DNA from: Candidatus Poribacteria bacterium
GTDB taxonomy: Bacteria; Poribacteria; WGA-4E; WGA-3G
Length of the DNA: 47,261 bases
Assembly (NCBI GenBank): GCA_003635255.1
Contig: PYJC01000117.1
Span: 7,946-55,206 of the forward strand
Direction: 5' to 3'
The position numbers were made by a program, and so were the translations under genes. Positions 10,152 to 18,541 of the stretch are shown here, one piece after another; the first letter of the stretch is position 1; every line of letters starts with the position of its first letter. The notes below the pieces were generated by a model. It was not told where the DNA came from. It saw only the letters and a program-made list of their open reading frames with translations, and ran no database searches.

Positions 10152-10943
10152 TTAATGGTCTTGAGATAACAATTCTTGTTTATTCGCATAAACCTGTTTG
10201 TAGTAGTCCACGCGTTTCAGTTGCGAAGCCGCCGCCTCATCAATGATAACAATTGTTTGTGGATGCATCTGCAGCACCGATGCAGGCACTTCCGCTGTGA
10301 TGGCTCCCTCTACAGCGTTTGCGATTGCTACCGCTTTTGATTCTCCGCTCGCCAACAGTAGACACTGTTTTGCATCCATGATTGTGCCTACCCCCATCGT
10401 AATCGCCATTTTCGGGACAGCGTCAACGGTACTCCCGAAATGGGGTGCGTTCGCCTCAAGGGTACTTTGCGTCAGTGTTTTAATACGTGTCCGAGAGCCA
10501 AGGGAAGAACTCGGTTCGTTAAAACCGATATGCCCGTCTTTTCCGATGCCGAGTACTTGAATGTCAATGCCGCCAGCATCCACAATCGCCGCTTCGTACC
10601 ACTCACAGAATTCCTCATGTCCAACTGTCGTGCTCTGTGGGATATAGCGATTCTCTGCCGGAATGTTAAGGGCATTAAAAAGATGGGTCTCCATAAAGGT
10701 ATGGTAGCTATACGGATGATTCGGTGGAATCCCGACGTACTCATCAAGGTTAAATGTGGTCACGTTTGAGAAATCAAGTCCGTCCGTTCTGTGCATGCGG
10801 ACTAAGGCTTCATAAAGCCCAATCGGCGTGCTACCCGTAGCGAGTCCCAAAACGAGGTTCGGTTTTTTTAAGAGCGCGTCTCGGACGATTTCAGCCGCAA
10901 CCTCCGCGAGCTCCTCATAAGTCGGTTGAATAATAACTTCCAT
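10152..10943 (-). CDS. nagB: Glucosamine-6-phosphate deaminase
   Basis: NagB converts glucosamine 6-phosphate to fructose 6-phosphate and ammonia, feeding amino sugars into glycolysis. The 263-residue length matches the 266-residue E. coli enzyme. Visible motifs are the phosphate loop LATGSTP (34-40), the proton-relay Asp67 in NLDEY, and the Asp136/His138/Glu143 set in GKDGHIGFNEP. It lies last in a leftward series after a sugar-isomerase-like gene, consistent with carbohydrate catabolism, although a repeat element separates the two. The long allosteric C-terminal region of enterobacterial NagB is not obvious, so allosteric control is uncertain. Confidence 0.95.
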   Translation of the reverse strand: MEVIIQPTYEELAEVAAEIVRDALLKKPNLVLGLATGSTPIGLYEALVRMHRTDGLDFSNVTTFNLDEYVGIPPNHPYSYHTFMETHLFNALNIPAENRYIPQSTTVGHEEFCEWYEAAIVDAGGIDIQVLGIGKDGHIGFNEPSSSLGSRTRIKTLTQSTLEANAPHFGSTVDAVPKMAITMGVGTIMDAKQCLLLASGESKAVAIANAVEGAITAEVPASVLQMHPQTIVIIDEAAASQLKRVDYYKQVYANKQELLSQDH

Positions 10944-11000
10944 CTATTTCATAGATCCTCGTTCCAAATATGCCACGTGATTGGTAAGATAAGACCGCTC

Positions 11001-11198
11001 TAATATAGTAAAGCCGAAAATATGTTTACACTTTAGAGAACAGCAAACCTCCCCATTGCAGGCGGGGTTTGAAACCCTGAAGAAATACGCAGAAACACGC
11101 AGAAATACCCAAGCAATACGCAGAAACACCCAAGCAAAAACACCCCAAGCAAAAACCCTGCAATGAGTGTATAGTTAATTACGGGTTTTACTATATTA
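11001..11198. mobile_element. MITE-like element with 12-bp terminal inverted repeats
   Basis: A perfect 12-bp inverted repeat, TAATATAGTAAA at 11001-11012 and its complement at 11187-11198, bounds a 198-bp segment with no coding capacity. Inside is a second inverted pair, CATTGCAGG (11054-11062) and CCTGCAATG (11157-11165), enclosing imperfect direct repeats of CGCAGAAACAC and CCAAGCAAAAACA. The right terminal repeat supplies the TAA stop of the sugar isomerase gene. Non-autonomous element is the best reading; no transposase is present to test it. Confidence 0.6.
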
Positions 11199-11984
11199 CA
11201 CATTTCCAGCGATAATTTTGTCCATATCACTACTGATGCTATGTACCCTGCCTTCTGGGTCGTCCCCATCAACAGGAAGTTCTGCTGTCATATAGTCGTC
11301 GTACCCGATCTCTTCCAATGCTGACATGACGGCGTTCCAATCAATCGTACAATCCTCAATCAGGTAGGTCCACCGACTCTCATTTGCGTTGAACCCTTTG
11401 ACATGTACTTTAGAAATACGATGCCCCAGAGAACGGATCCAGTGTTGTGGATATCCGTATAGCACGATGTTACCCACATCAAAATAGGCTGTTATCGTCT
11501 CACTGTCAAACTCGTCAAGGTAGCGACAGAATTCTATCGGGCTGAGTAGAAACTTGTTCCAAACGTTCTCAAGCGCAATTGTGATTCCGTTCGCTTTTGC
11601 CTCAGGAATCAGTTTACGAATTTCCACTTGTGAACGTTGATATGCGTCCTCATAACTGGTCTTATCATTAACAACGGCAGGAACGAGCAACACAGCATCT
11701 GCCCCAACAGCCGTTGCGGTTGCTATTGAATCAAGCATGCCATCGCGCGATTCAGCACGAACATCGGCATCAGTATCGGAGAATGGACATGCCCAGTGTT
11801 TGCTATTCATCACGCTGAAGACTTCTAATCCGTGTTGTGTAGCGATCTCTTTTGTCTGAAGTCTGTCATCATCACTTCCGAGCGTACCGATTTCAACACC
11901 ATCAAACCCGGCTTCTTTCGCCAGTTTAAAACGCGCTTCGGTTGAATCCCCCGGTAATGAGCCAATGCATATCCCTTTTTTCAT
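11196..11984 (-). CDS. Sugar phosphate isomerase/epimerase (xylose-isomerase-like TIM barrel)
   Basis: This 262-residue protein belongs to the AP endonuclease 2 / xylose isomerase-like TIM barrel family. Likely metal ligands are Glu139 (ALENVW), Asp169 (YFDVGN), His194 (VHVKGF) and Glu235 (TAELP), the set found in hexulose-6-phosphate and tagatose/psicose epimerases. Exact substrate cannot be read from sequence. The start overlaps the TPR gene stop by four bases (ATGA), so translation is coupled to it. The stop codon falls within the terminal repeat of a MITE-like element, so the native C-terminus may have been altered by insertion. nagB follows and may use its product. Confidence 0.88.
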   Translation of the reverse strand: MKKGICIGSLPGDSTEARFKLAKEAGFDGVEIGTLGSDDDRLQTKEIATQHGLEVFSVMNSKHWACPFSDTDADVRAESRDGMLDSIATATAVGADAVLLVPAVVNDKTSYEDAYQRSQVEIRKLIPEAKANGITIALENVWNKFLLSPIEFCRYLDEFDSETITAYFDVGNIVLYGYPQHWIRSLGHRISKVHVKGFNANESRWTYLIEDCTIDWNAVMSALEEIGYDDYMTAELPVDGDDPEGRVHSISSDMDKIIAGNV

Positions 11985-13342
11985 CTGTTTTCCCTTTCGG
12001 CTTGTGCCGTTTGAATCTTTGAGAGTAGTTTATTGTACGCGCCTACATTCGGTGCTAACGAGATGGCTTGATTAATAGCATCCAAAGCCTGTGCATATTG
12101 GGCATTGCGGAAGTAGGTGTATGCAAGTGTGTCATAATGTTTCGCTGTCGGTGCTAAAATAACCGCCTGCTGTGCCAAATCAATTGCCTGTTGCATCTCC
12201 TTACCGAGTCCTGCATAGAGACGTGCGAGGTTGTTATGTGCCTCTGCTGCCGTGTTATCTACAGCAATGGCGCGCTTGAAAGCCGCGATTGCCGGTTCAA
12301 ACTGGTGTTGGTTAATATAGATAACCCCTAACTTTATTTGGATCTGTGCGTTATCTGGCGCGATTTCTGTGGCTTTCTCATATACACCCACCGCTTTTTC
12401 AAGGGCACGTTGCCGGATAGATACCTCGCCAAGGTGAAGATACGCTGGCAAATAGGACGGGTACACCTGCATGGCAACTTCATAAATCTGTGCTGCTTCT
12501 GCTAAGTTGTCATAAGCCTCATGGAGTTCACCGAGTTTGATATATAGCACTGGCAGGTTTGGGTTTGTGTAAATCGCCTCTCGAAACCGGTGCATCTGAT
12601 CTTCATAAGTCTTTAAACGTTGGAACTGCACCATAGCAGTTTCGGATTTCTCTTTATCTCCAAGCTTCTGATACGTGAGTGCGCGCCTATAATGCGCCTG
12701 CGATGAATATCGGTTTCGCACGAGCGCGGCATCGTAATATTCCATAGCCTGTTTTAGGCGATTTTGCATCTCTGCTACCCGCCCTAATCCGTAATAAGAT
12801 TCAGTGTGGTTTGGGTTCAGGCGGATGCCCTCACGGTACGCCTTTTCAGCCGCGTTGAATCTACGTTGGAGAACATACACATCACCAAGGTGGATATGTG
12901 CTTCTGCAGATTGTGTCAACAGGATGAGTGTTTGTTTGAAGTGATTCTCGGCAAGTACTAACTCACCTTGTGCCTTATAGACGATGCCTAAATGCAAGTG
13001 CGAATTCCCATGCACCTCCTGCGACGCTTTGAGTGCCAATGCTTTCTGGTATGCTGAGGCAGCCTCGCTGAGACTATTGAGTTCTTGGTAAACAATGCCG
13101 ATGTAGTATTGGGCAAGACTCCCAATATCCTCTGAAAGGGCATATTCTTTTTGAAGAGATTGAAATTCGGCGAGTGCCCGATCGTACTGCTCCGCATCAA
13201 GATAGCGGACACCACGTTCAAACCGGCTGTTAATTTCCTGTTCAGCATCGCACCACCCCACCGATGGAAGTAGGGCAAGCAGGGGAAAAAAGAGAATAAT
13301 GCTTTTGACTGTGGGGAGTAGATAGCCTTGAAGCGTAGACAT
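11981..13342 (-). CDS. Exported tetratricopeptide-repeat protein
   Basis: 453 residues with an N-terminal signal-like hydrophobic segment (about 13-31) and then roughly ten to eleven TPR units covering about residues 37-445, with typical A-x-x-x-Y-x-x-A and P-N/D patterns (for example LNPNHTESYYGLGRVAEM). There is no enzyme motif, so it likely acts as a periplasmic or envelope protein-protein scaffold. It lies 63 bases downstream of a LamG-domain gene and overlaps the isomerase gene. A small stem (13364-13387) in the gap may be a partial terminator or mRNA-stabilising structure. Partner proteins are unknown. Confidence 0.85.
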   Translation of the reverse strand: MSTLQGYLLPTVKSIILFFPLLALLPSVGWCDAEQEINSRFERGVRYLDAEQYDRALAEFQSLQKEYALSEDIGSLAQYYIGIVYQELNSLSEAASAYQKALALKASQEVHGNSHLHLGIVYKAQGELVLAENHFKQTLILLTQSAEAHIHLGDVYVLQRRFNAAEKAYREGIRLNPNHTESYYGLGRVAEMQNRLKQAMEYYDAALVRNRYSSQAHYRRALTYQKLGDKEKSETAMVQFQRLKTYEDQMHRFREAIYTNPNLPVLYIKLGELHEAYDNLAEAAQIYEVAMQVYPSYLPAYLHLGEVSIRQRALEKAVGVYEKATEIAPDNAQIQIKLGVIYINQHQFEPAIAAFKRAIAVDNTAAEAHNNLARLYAGLGKEMQQAIDLAQQAVILAPTAKHYDTLAYTYFRNAQYAQALDAINQAISLAPNVGAYNKLLSKIQTAQAERENR

Positions 13343-13363
13343 GCATTGATGAGAAGATGAATA

Positions 13364-13387
13364 TGGGACGGCATGAAAACCGTCCCA
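13364..13387 (-). repeat. Hairpin TGGGACGG/CCGTCCCA after LamG gene 1
   Basis: Perfect 8-bp inverted repeat with an eight-base loop, 18 bases downstream of the LamG gene 1 stop. No U-tract follows on the minus strand, so termination would be weak. The same stem is found at the same distance from the stop of the paralogous gene (14457-14480). Confidence 0.6.
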
Positions 13388-13405
13388 ACGTTTCAGGGAG
13401 TGAAA

Positions 13406-14197
13406 TTACTCACGACGGGTCTTGACTTGTCCCCACGTCGTGGCGAGTTTGTCCGCCGGTTCAACAGGGAGGAGTTTGCCGTCCATAATATCTTCGACCT
13501 CGTCGGCATCAACTGCCCTATCGTAGACATAGAGATCGTCGATGTAGAACTTCGCAGAACTATAACCTGTTTTACCGATATACATTTTCTCTGCGCCTTG
13601 GGCGTGATCTTTCGGGACACCCGGTTCGGCAACTTTTTTGCCGTTGACATAGAACGCCAACTTGGCATCTTTTTTAACACCGGCGATGTGATACCATTCG
13701 CCGATTTCAAACGTGTCCTCTTCTCCATCGGGACCTGCACAGAGTGTGCCTTGGTTACCAGGGTTAAACCGATAGTGGATATACAACGGCACACGGTTAC
13801 AGGTCCATATACCGGGTGAACGGTCAGAACCGGGTGCCTTTTTTGCGATGATTTGATCCCAGCCACCAGAGTTCGCCTTAGTAAAGTGGAGCCAGAAGAG
13901 ATAGGAATTGTCCGTATAATCTTCTAATTCTTTGAAGGAATCAACTGTTACACTGTCGCCGGCCGCGTCGAATAACATTGAGCCTTTGCCGTGGACGACT
14001 TCATTGGTGGCAATCTTCGCGCCATCAACGATTTCACCATCATTTCCGCCGCCGGTTTCATCTACGACCTTTCCGCCTTTCGCTGCATCGAAACTGAAGT
14101 AAAGGATTAAACCGTCGTCTTGAACTTTGGCGTGTGTGGTGAATGCGCTGCCTACCATCAGTAATGCGACAGCGAGTACATACAGAACTAAACGCAT
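13406..14197 (-). CDS. Secreted LamG/concanavalin-A-like domain protein (copy 1)
   Basis: From the ATG at 14197 the protein is 263 residues. A perfect AGGAGG site precedes this ATG and would lie inside the coding region if the upstream ATG at 14212 were used, so the shorter start is preferred. There is a signal peptide (about residues 1-24, ending TTHAKV) followed by a LamG-like jelly-roll with the typical opening GLILYFSFDAAKGG and late segments MYIGKTGYSSAKFYIDDLYVYDRAV. Such domains bind glycans or mediate adhesion; no catalytic residues are evident. A paralogue of similar length lies directly upstream with matching promoter and downstream hairpin, so these are a tandem duplication. Confidence 0.87.
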   Translation of the reverse strand: MRLVLYVLAVALLMVGSAFTTHAKVQDDGLILYFSFDAAKGGKVVDETGGGNDGEIVDGAKIATNEVVHGKGSMLFDAAGDSVTVDSFKELEDYTDNSYLFWLHFTKANSGGWDQIIAKKAPGSDRSPGIWTCNRVPLYIHYRFNPGNQGTLCAGPDGEEDTFEIGEWYHIAGVKKDAKLAFYVNGKKVAEPGVPKDHAQGAEKMYIGKTGYSSAKFYIDDLYVYDRAVDADEVEDIMDGKLLPVEPADKLATTWGQVKTRRE

Positions 14198-14309
14198 GAG
14201 TAACCTCCTCATGTCTAAGAAAATTAATGTGCTATGCGAGGTCCCATATTAGGGACGGTTTCCAACCGACCCTTCGATAGAAAGGGTTCGCGTTTTAACT
14301 CACAAAGGC

Positions 14310-14338
14310 ATTGTAAAAAAAACGCTTAAATATGTCAA
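14310..14338 (-). promoter_or_regulatory. Strong sigma-70-type promoter of LamG gene 1
   Basis: On the minus strand TTGACA (14338-14333) is followed after exactly 17 bases by TACAAT (14315-14310). The leader to the ATG at 14197 is about 105 bases. Confidence 0.8.
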
Positions 14339-14456
14339 GGAAAATCTTTTGTTTATTCTAAAACCGTGGAAGCGGAGGTTTTGACTTTGGGAAAGTTAGG
14401 CAAAGGTGGCAGTTTTGACGAGTGACGAGTAGACTGCCCAAGTGAGAAGAGGGATG

Positions 14457-14480
14457 TGGGACGGTATGAGAACCGTCCCA
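14457..14480 (-). repeat. Hairpin TGGGACGG/CCGTCCCA after LamG gene 2
   Basis: Same 8-bp stem as 13364-13387, again 18 bases beyond the stop of its gene. It marks one edge of the duplicated unit. There is no U-tract on the minus strand. Confidence 0.6.
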
Positions 14481-14498
14481 ACGTTTCAGGGTGTGAGA

Positions 14499-15287
14499 TT
14501 AATCGCGACCTGTTTTCAAGTGCCCCCACGTTGTAGTGAGTTTATCCTGGGGTTCAACAGGAGTGAGTAATCCGTCCATTACATCTATAACCTCGCCGCC
14601 GCTTAATGCTCTATCATAGATAAAGAGTTCATCAATATAGAAAAGCGCGGAAGCGTAACCTGTTTTACCGATATAGAGTTTTTCTGTGCCTTGGGCGTGA
14701 GCCGCTGGAACGGTCTGTTCATCAACGACTTCGCCGTCAATGTAGAACTTGAAGTTATTACCTTCTTTGATCCCGCCAATGTGGTGCCAGTCGCCTGCAG
14801 CAAACTCGTCGCCTTCTCCTTCAGGCCCGACGCAAAGGCTTCCAGCATTCCCGGGATTGAACCGGTAGTGGATATGTAAACTAACGCGGTTGCAAGTCCA
14901 TATACCCGGAGAACGGTCAGACCCTGGTGCTTTTTTCGCGATAATTTGGTTCCAAGCACCGGAGTTCAGTGCAGCAAAATTGAGCCAGAAGAGATAGGAA
15001 TTGTCTGTATATTCTTCTAACGCGGCAAAGGATTCAACCTCCACACTATCATTGCCATCGTCGAATAATACTGCCCCTTTACCGTGGACGACTTCATCGC
15101 TAACAATCTCCGCGCCAGTAATTACGCCATCATTTCCGCCGCCTGTTCCATCTTTAACGACATTCCCCTCTGCTTCATCAAAACTGAAGTAAAGGATTAA
15201 GCCTTCGTCTTGGACTACGGCGTGTGTGGTGAGTGCGCTGCTTATTATTAGTAAGGCAACGGCGAGTAAATACATCATTAAACGCAC
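14499..15287 (-). CDS. Secreted LamG/concanavalin-A-like domain protein (copy 2)
   Basis: 262 residues from a GTG at 15287 preceded by AGGAGG. Signal peptide (about 1-23, TTHAVV), then a LamG-like domain starting GLILYFSFDEAEGN and ending with LYIGKTGYASALFYIDELFIYDRAL. It is closely similar to the neighbouring copy over the whole length, including the central DRSPGIWTCNR and HIHYRFNPGN stretches that contain the only mature-chain Cys plus one further Cys. It has its own near-consensus promoter. Probable role: extracellular or outer-surface glycan or matrix binding; this is family inference. Confidence 0.86.
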   Translation of the reverse strand: MRLMMYLLAVALLIISSALTTHAVVQDEGLILYFSFDEAEGNVVKDGTGGGNDGVITGAEIVSDEVVHGKGAVLFDDGNDSVEVESFAALEEYTDNSYLFWLNFAALNSGAWNQIIAKKAPGSDRSPGIWTCNRVSLHIHYRFNPGNAGSLCVGPEGEGDEFAAGDWHHIGGIKEGNNFKFYIDGEVVDEQTVPAAHAQGTEKLYIGKTGYASALFYIDELFIYDRALSGGEVIDVMDGLLTPVEPQDKLTTTWGHLKTGRD

Positions 15288-15400
15288 GAGTAAACCTCCT
15301 CATGTCTAAAACAATTAACGTACGATGCGAGCGGCTCACATTAGGGGAGGTTTTCAACCCATCCATTAAATGAACGACCCGCGTTCTAATTTACAAAGAT

Positions 15401-15430
15401 ATTATAAAAGAAACGTTTAAGTATTGTCAA
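15401..15430 (-). promoter_or_regulatory. Near-consensus sigma-70-type promoter of LamG gene 2
   Basis: On the minus strand TTGACA (15430-15425) and TATAAT (15406-15401) are separated by 18 bases. The flanking sequence is homologous to the copy 1 promoter, so the duplication included the control region. Confidence 0.82.
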
Positions 15431-15606
15431 GAAAAATTTGTAGAATAAAACGATTCAGTTCTCTAATCGTTTCGATTTTACACAAGGTCGCTTCCTTCAA
15501 CTAAAGGTGAAGTTGGCTTGGCAACTGCTCAGCGAGATGTGATATAATTTCACAGAATACAATATTCGTCCGCCTGCCGCTGATGTCACTCGCAATAAAA
15601 AACGTT

Positions 15607-15635
15607 TTGACATGCCTTTGTTGCTATGTTATGCT
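15607..15635 (+). promoter_or_regulatory. Sigma-70-type promoter upstream of the FMN reductase gene
   Basis: TTGACA at 15607-15612, a 17-base spacer and TATGCT at 15630-15635. The leader to the ATG at 15840 is about 200 bases and contains a palindromic C/G-run repeat. The rest of the 15431-15839 gap shows no gene. Confidence 0.7.
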
Positions 15636-15742
15636 AACGTCAGTTTGAAAAAAGTATTCAAACCAAGACATATGCCAATTGAAGAAAAACGCAATATATT
15701 CACCGAAAAAGAAGCAATTTTCTACTGATTTAACCCCCTAAA

Positions 15743-15760
15743 TCCCCCTTATCAGGGGGA
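15743..15760 (+). repeat. C-run/G-run palindrome in the FMN reductase leader
   Basis: TCCCCCT and AGGGGGA pair around a TATC loop, preceded by another CCCCCTAAA run. This style of C-run palindrome is widely dispersed in some bacterial genomes. It could form a stable mRNA stem in the leader. Confidence 0.55.
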
Positions 15761-15839
15761 CTTTAAGAGGAAACGCGTTTGTCCTAAATATTTATCAAAC
15801 CTACATTATTTAGGGAACTCACTGAAAGGGATACCGGAA

Positions 15840-16409
15840 ATGGAGCGTACCAATAACCAGCCTGTCTATGTCGTTGCTATCTGTGGAAGTCTACGGAAAG
15901 GCAGTTCAACGCACGCAGCACTCCAAATCGCTCTTGCTGCTGCAAAAGAGGCAGGTGCCGAGGTCGAATTGCTGGAACTTGGTGAGTATGAACTCGTCTT
16001 TCAAGGTTCTGTCGCTAACGAAAGTGACTATCCGCCTGGTGTGTTCAAACTACGGGAAAAGGTGAAACGTGCGCAGGGTATACTTCTCGGTTCTCCTGAA
16101 TACCATGGCAGCTTTAGCGGTGTCCTTAAAAGTGCGCTTGATCTGATGGGCTTTGATGAATTTGAGAATAAGGTCATCGGACTTATCGGTGTCTCCGGTG
16201 GACGGATGGGCGCAACAAATGCGCTTTCTATGTTGCGAACAGTAGGCACAGCACTCCACGCTTGGGTCGTCCCAAAAGACGCATCTATCCCTAACTCATC
16301 TCAGGCATTTGATGCTGAGGGTAATTTGCGCGATCCTGAATTGGCGGCACGTGTCAAAGCCGTCGGTAAACAAGTTACCGAATTCGCGGCACTTCGGAAT
16401 TCAACATAA
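15840..16409 (+). CDS. NADPH-dependent FMN reductase family protein
   Basis: 189-residue flavodoxin-like reductase of the NADPH-dependent FMN reductase family (chromate/azo/quinone reductase types). The FMN phosphate loop is ICGSLRKGSSTHAAL near residues 14-28, and the SPEYHGSFSGVLKSALD segment near 85-101 is the second conserved FMN/dimer motif. It reduces flavin, quinones or similar acceptors with NAD(P)H in the cytosol; the physiological acceptor is not readable. It heads a rightward set with RNase HIII and thiI at gaps of 47 and 85 bases. Confidence 0.9.
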   Translation: MERTNNQPVYVVAICGSLRKGSSTHAALQIALAAAKEAGAEVELLELGEYELVFQGSVANESDYPPGVFKLREKVKRAQGILLGSPEYHGSFSGVLKSALDLMGFDEFENKVIGLIGVSGGRMGATNALSMLRTVGTALHAWVVPKDASIPNSSQAFDAEGNLRDPELAARVKAVGKQVTEFAALRNST

Positions 16410-16456
16410 ATCTGAAAAATATAACAAATTGAAACAAATAGAATCTGGCAGGTTCA

Positions 16457-17182
16457 ATGGACGTAATACATAACTGGAACGCATGGATTGGTACAGATGA
16501 AGCGGGAAAAGGTGATTATTTCGGCCCACTCGTCGCTGCAGCCGTTTACGTGGATGCAGAATGCCGCGAAACTTTCTCAGATTTAGGCATTACTGATGGA
16601 AAAAGATTATCAAATCGTCGTATCCAAAATCTTGCGGAATCGATGCGCTGTCACTATGCACAACATATCGTTGTTGTGGAGAAGATGCCTGCTGAATACA
16701 ATTCCCTGTACGCCATGCTCCGCAGGCGAGGGCAAAACCTAAACCATCTGCTCGCATCACTCCATGCGGAAGCCATTCAGACATTAGCGAACAGCGTTGG
16801 CGCGAAACACGCACTTGTTGACAAATTTGCTAAAGATGACCTTATAACCCCACAACTCGCCCGACGCGCGGATAACCGACCACATTTACAGTATGACGCT
16901 GTTGGTAGTGTGCGCGCTGCGCCTGCGACGCTTGAAATGGAGATTCGGCAAGTAACAAAGGCAGAACGCGATATCGCAGTCGCTGCAGCCTCCATCATCG
17001 CCCGCGATGCTTTTCTGACTGGAATGGATACGTTGTCCGAAAAATATGAGATTTGTTTACCGCGAGGCGCGTATCAGGTCGTGGAAGCCGGCAGAGAATT
17101 TGTTAAACTGCACGGAAATGACGCATTACAGAATGTAGCAAAACTCCATTTCAATTTGACCGATGCTGTCCGTGCGCCATAA
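16457..17182 (+). CDS. rnhC: Ribonuclease HIII-type enzyme without N-terminal substrate-binding domain
   Basis: RNase H type 2 fold enzyme that cleaves RNA in RNA-DNA hybrids. The GTDEAGKGDYFGPL motif (12-25) is diagnostic of the HIII subgroup, with catalytic Asp14 and Glu15; Asp122 in ALVDKF is the likely third acid, and the ASIIARDAFL helix is present. The protein is 241 residues; typical RNase HIII is about 300 and starts with a TBP-like domain of about 80-90 residues, which is absent here. The upstream gap of 47 bases cannot encode it. Catalysis should be retained, but hybrid binding may differ. Confidence 0.88.
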   Translation: MDVIHNWNAWIGTDEAGKGDYFGPLVAAAVYVDAECRETFSDLGITDGKRLSNRRIQNLAESMRCHYAQHIVVVEKMPAEYNSLYAMLRRRGQNLNHLLASLHAEAIQTLANSVGAKHALVDKFAKDDLITPQLARRADNRPHLQYDAVGSVRAAPATLEMEIRQVTKAERDIAVAAASIIARDAFLTGMDTLSEKYEICLPRGAYQVVEAGREFVKLHGNDALQNVAKLHFNLTDAVRAP

Positions 17183-17267
17183 GCAATATATCTCATTGCC
17201 AACGTTTCGGACAGTTGCGTCCGATTTCATGTTAACCTATAAAATTCTTTGTAGCACGAGAGAAATC

Positions 17268-18425
17268 ATGGAAGAATTGTTTAGTATCCATTACGCCGAA
17301 GTTGGGCTTAAGGGTAAGAACAGAGTATTTTTTGAAAAACGACTTGCGAACAATATTAAACTTGCCCTGCGCGGGACCGGATATGCTGAAGTAGAGCGAC
17401 TTCACGATAGAATTCTCGTGCATCTTGAGCAACATGCCGACATCGCTGAAATTAAGGAACGGCTACGTCAAGTTATGGGGATCGCCCATTTTGAACTTGC
17501 ATGCCGTACCAAAACTGACATCGCAGCTATTAAGGATGCAGCACTGCGGCAAATCCAAAATGTTTCTTGCGAATCTCTTAAAGTTGAGACAAGGCGATCG
17601 GACAAAACCTTTCCATTAACCTCACCAGAGGTTAGTGCAGAGGTCGGAGGATATCTCATCAAGGAGACGGGTGTCCGCGCGGATATGCATAATCCTGACG
17701 TGGTCTGTTGGGTTAAAATAACACAGAAAGCAGCCTATATTTCTACAGAAAAAATTCAAGGCATCGGTGGTTTGCCGGTCGGCGTGAGTGGTAAGGTGCT
17801 CGTCATGTTATCCGGTGGGATTGACTCCCCTGTTGCTGCATGGCAGATGATTAAGCGTGGTGCGAAAGCCGTTTTTATTCATTTTTATAGCTACCCTTAC
17901 ACGGATAAGGCTTCTTTGGAGAAGGTCATCGAAATTGCTCAGATCTTGGCAGTATCAAACTATCGGAGCACAGTCTATCTCGTTCCATTTGCGGATCTCC
18001 AACAAACGATTGTCGCTTCAACACCCGCGCCATTCCGAGTTTTGTTGTATCGACGGATGATGACACGCATCGCAGAGCGTGTTGCTGCTATGGTAGATGC
18101 GGAGGCTCTTGTTACAGGGGAAAGCCTCGCACAAGTCGCTTCGCAGACGTTGACGAACCTCCGAACGATTGAAGCGATCGCCGAAATCCCGATCCTACGT
18201 CCACTCATTGGCGAGGACAAAGCTGAAATAATCACAAAAGCACAACGGATAGGGACCTTTGATGTATCCACGCGTCCGCATCAAGACTGTTGCTCGCTCT
18301 TTATACCTAAACACCCCGCCACCGGCGCGTCGCTTATTGAATTAGATAATGCAGAATCGGGGTTGGATATAGACGTATTGGTTGCGGACGCGCTAAACAA
18401 CCTTGAAAAACAGGTGGTAGACTAG
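17268..18425 (+). CDS. thiI: tRNA 4-thiouridine synthase ThiI
   Basis: ThiI adenylates U8 of tRNA and transfers sulfur to give 4-thiouridine; it also supplies sulfur for thiazole in some species. From the ATG at 17268 the protein is 385 residues, beginning EELFSIHYAEVGLKGKNR as in the family. Domains: N-terminal ferredoxin-like/THUMP (1-165), then a PP-loop ATPase with SGGIDSP at 182-188. The Cys341-Cys342 pair in HQDCCSLF aligns with the catalytic region of E. coli Cys344. There is no C-terminal rhodanese domain, so sulfur must come from a separate carrier, as in Bacillus. A longer start at 17163 would overlap rnhC and adds non-family sequence. Confidence 0.94.
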   Translation: MEELFSIHYAEVGLKGKNRVFFEKRLANNIKLALRGTGYAEVERLHDRILVHLEQHADIAEIKERLRQVMGIAHFELACRTKTDIAAIKDAALRQIQNVSCESLKVETRRSDKTFPLTSPEVSAEVGGYLIKETGVRADMHNPDVVCWVKITQKAAYISTEKIQGIGGLPVGVSGKVLVMLSGGIDSPVAAWQMIKRGAKAVFIHFYSYPYTDKASLEKVIEIAQILAVSNYRSTVYLVPFADLQQTIVASTPAPFRVLLYRRMMTRIAERVAAMVDAEALVTGESLAQVASQTLTNLRTIEAIAEIPILRPLIGEDKAEIITKAQRIGTFDVSTRPHQDCCSLFIPKHPATGASLIELDNAESGLDIDVLVADALNNLEKQVVD

Positions 18426-18532
18426 TTATCAGTTATCGGTTCGCTTCGCTTTCAGTTTTCAGTTAAGAGAGTTCTTGTGGTACTAACAGATACTTTCACT
18501 GCCACAAGAGGGTAACTGACAACCGACACCGA
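18424..18532 (+). repeat. Heptamer-repeat hairpin element between thiI and the glycosyltransferase
   Basis: The left part begins AGTTATC, AGTTATC, GGTT and continues TCAGTTTTCAGTTAAG; the right part ends GGTAACTGACAACCGAC. An inner stem CTTGTGG (18474-18480) / CCACAAG (18502-18508) nests within. It overlaps the last bases of the thiI stop and ends nine bases before the next ATG. Confidence 0.75.
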
Positions 18533-18541
18533 ATTAGACAA

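Noticed and set aside
15513..15529. sigma-54-like TTGGCTTGGCAACTGCT in the LamG/FMN reductase gap
   Set aside because: The GG-N10-GC spacing fits, but the CACG and TTGC parts are mismatched, and a better sigma-70 promoter lies just downstream.
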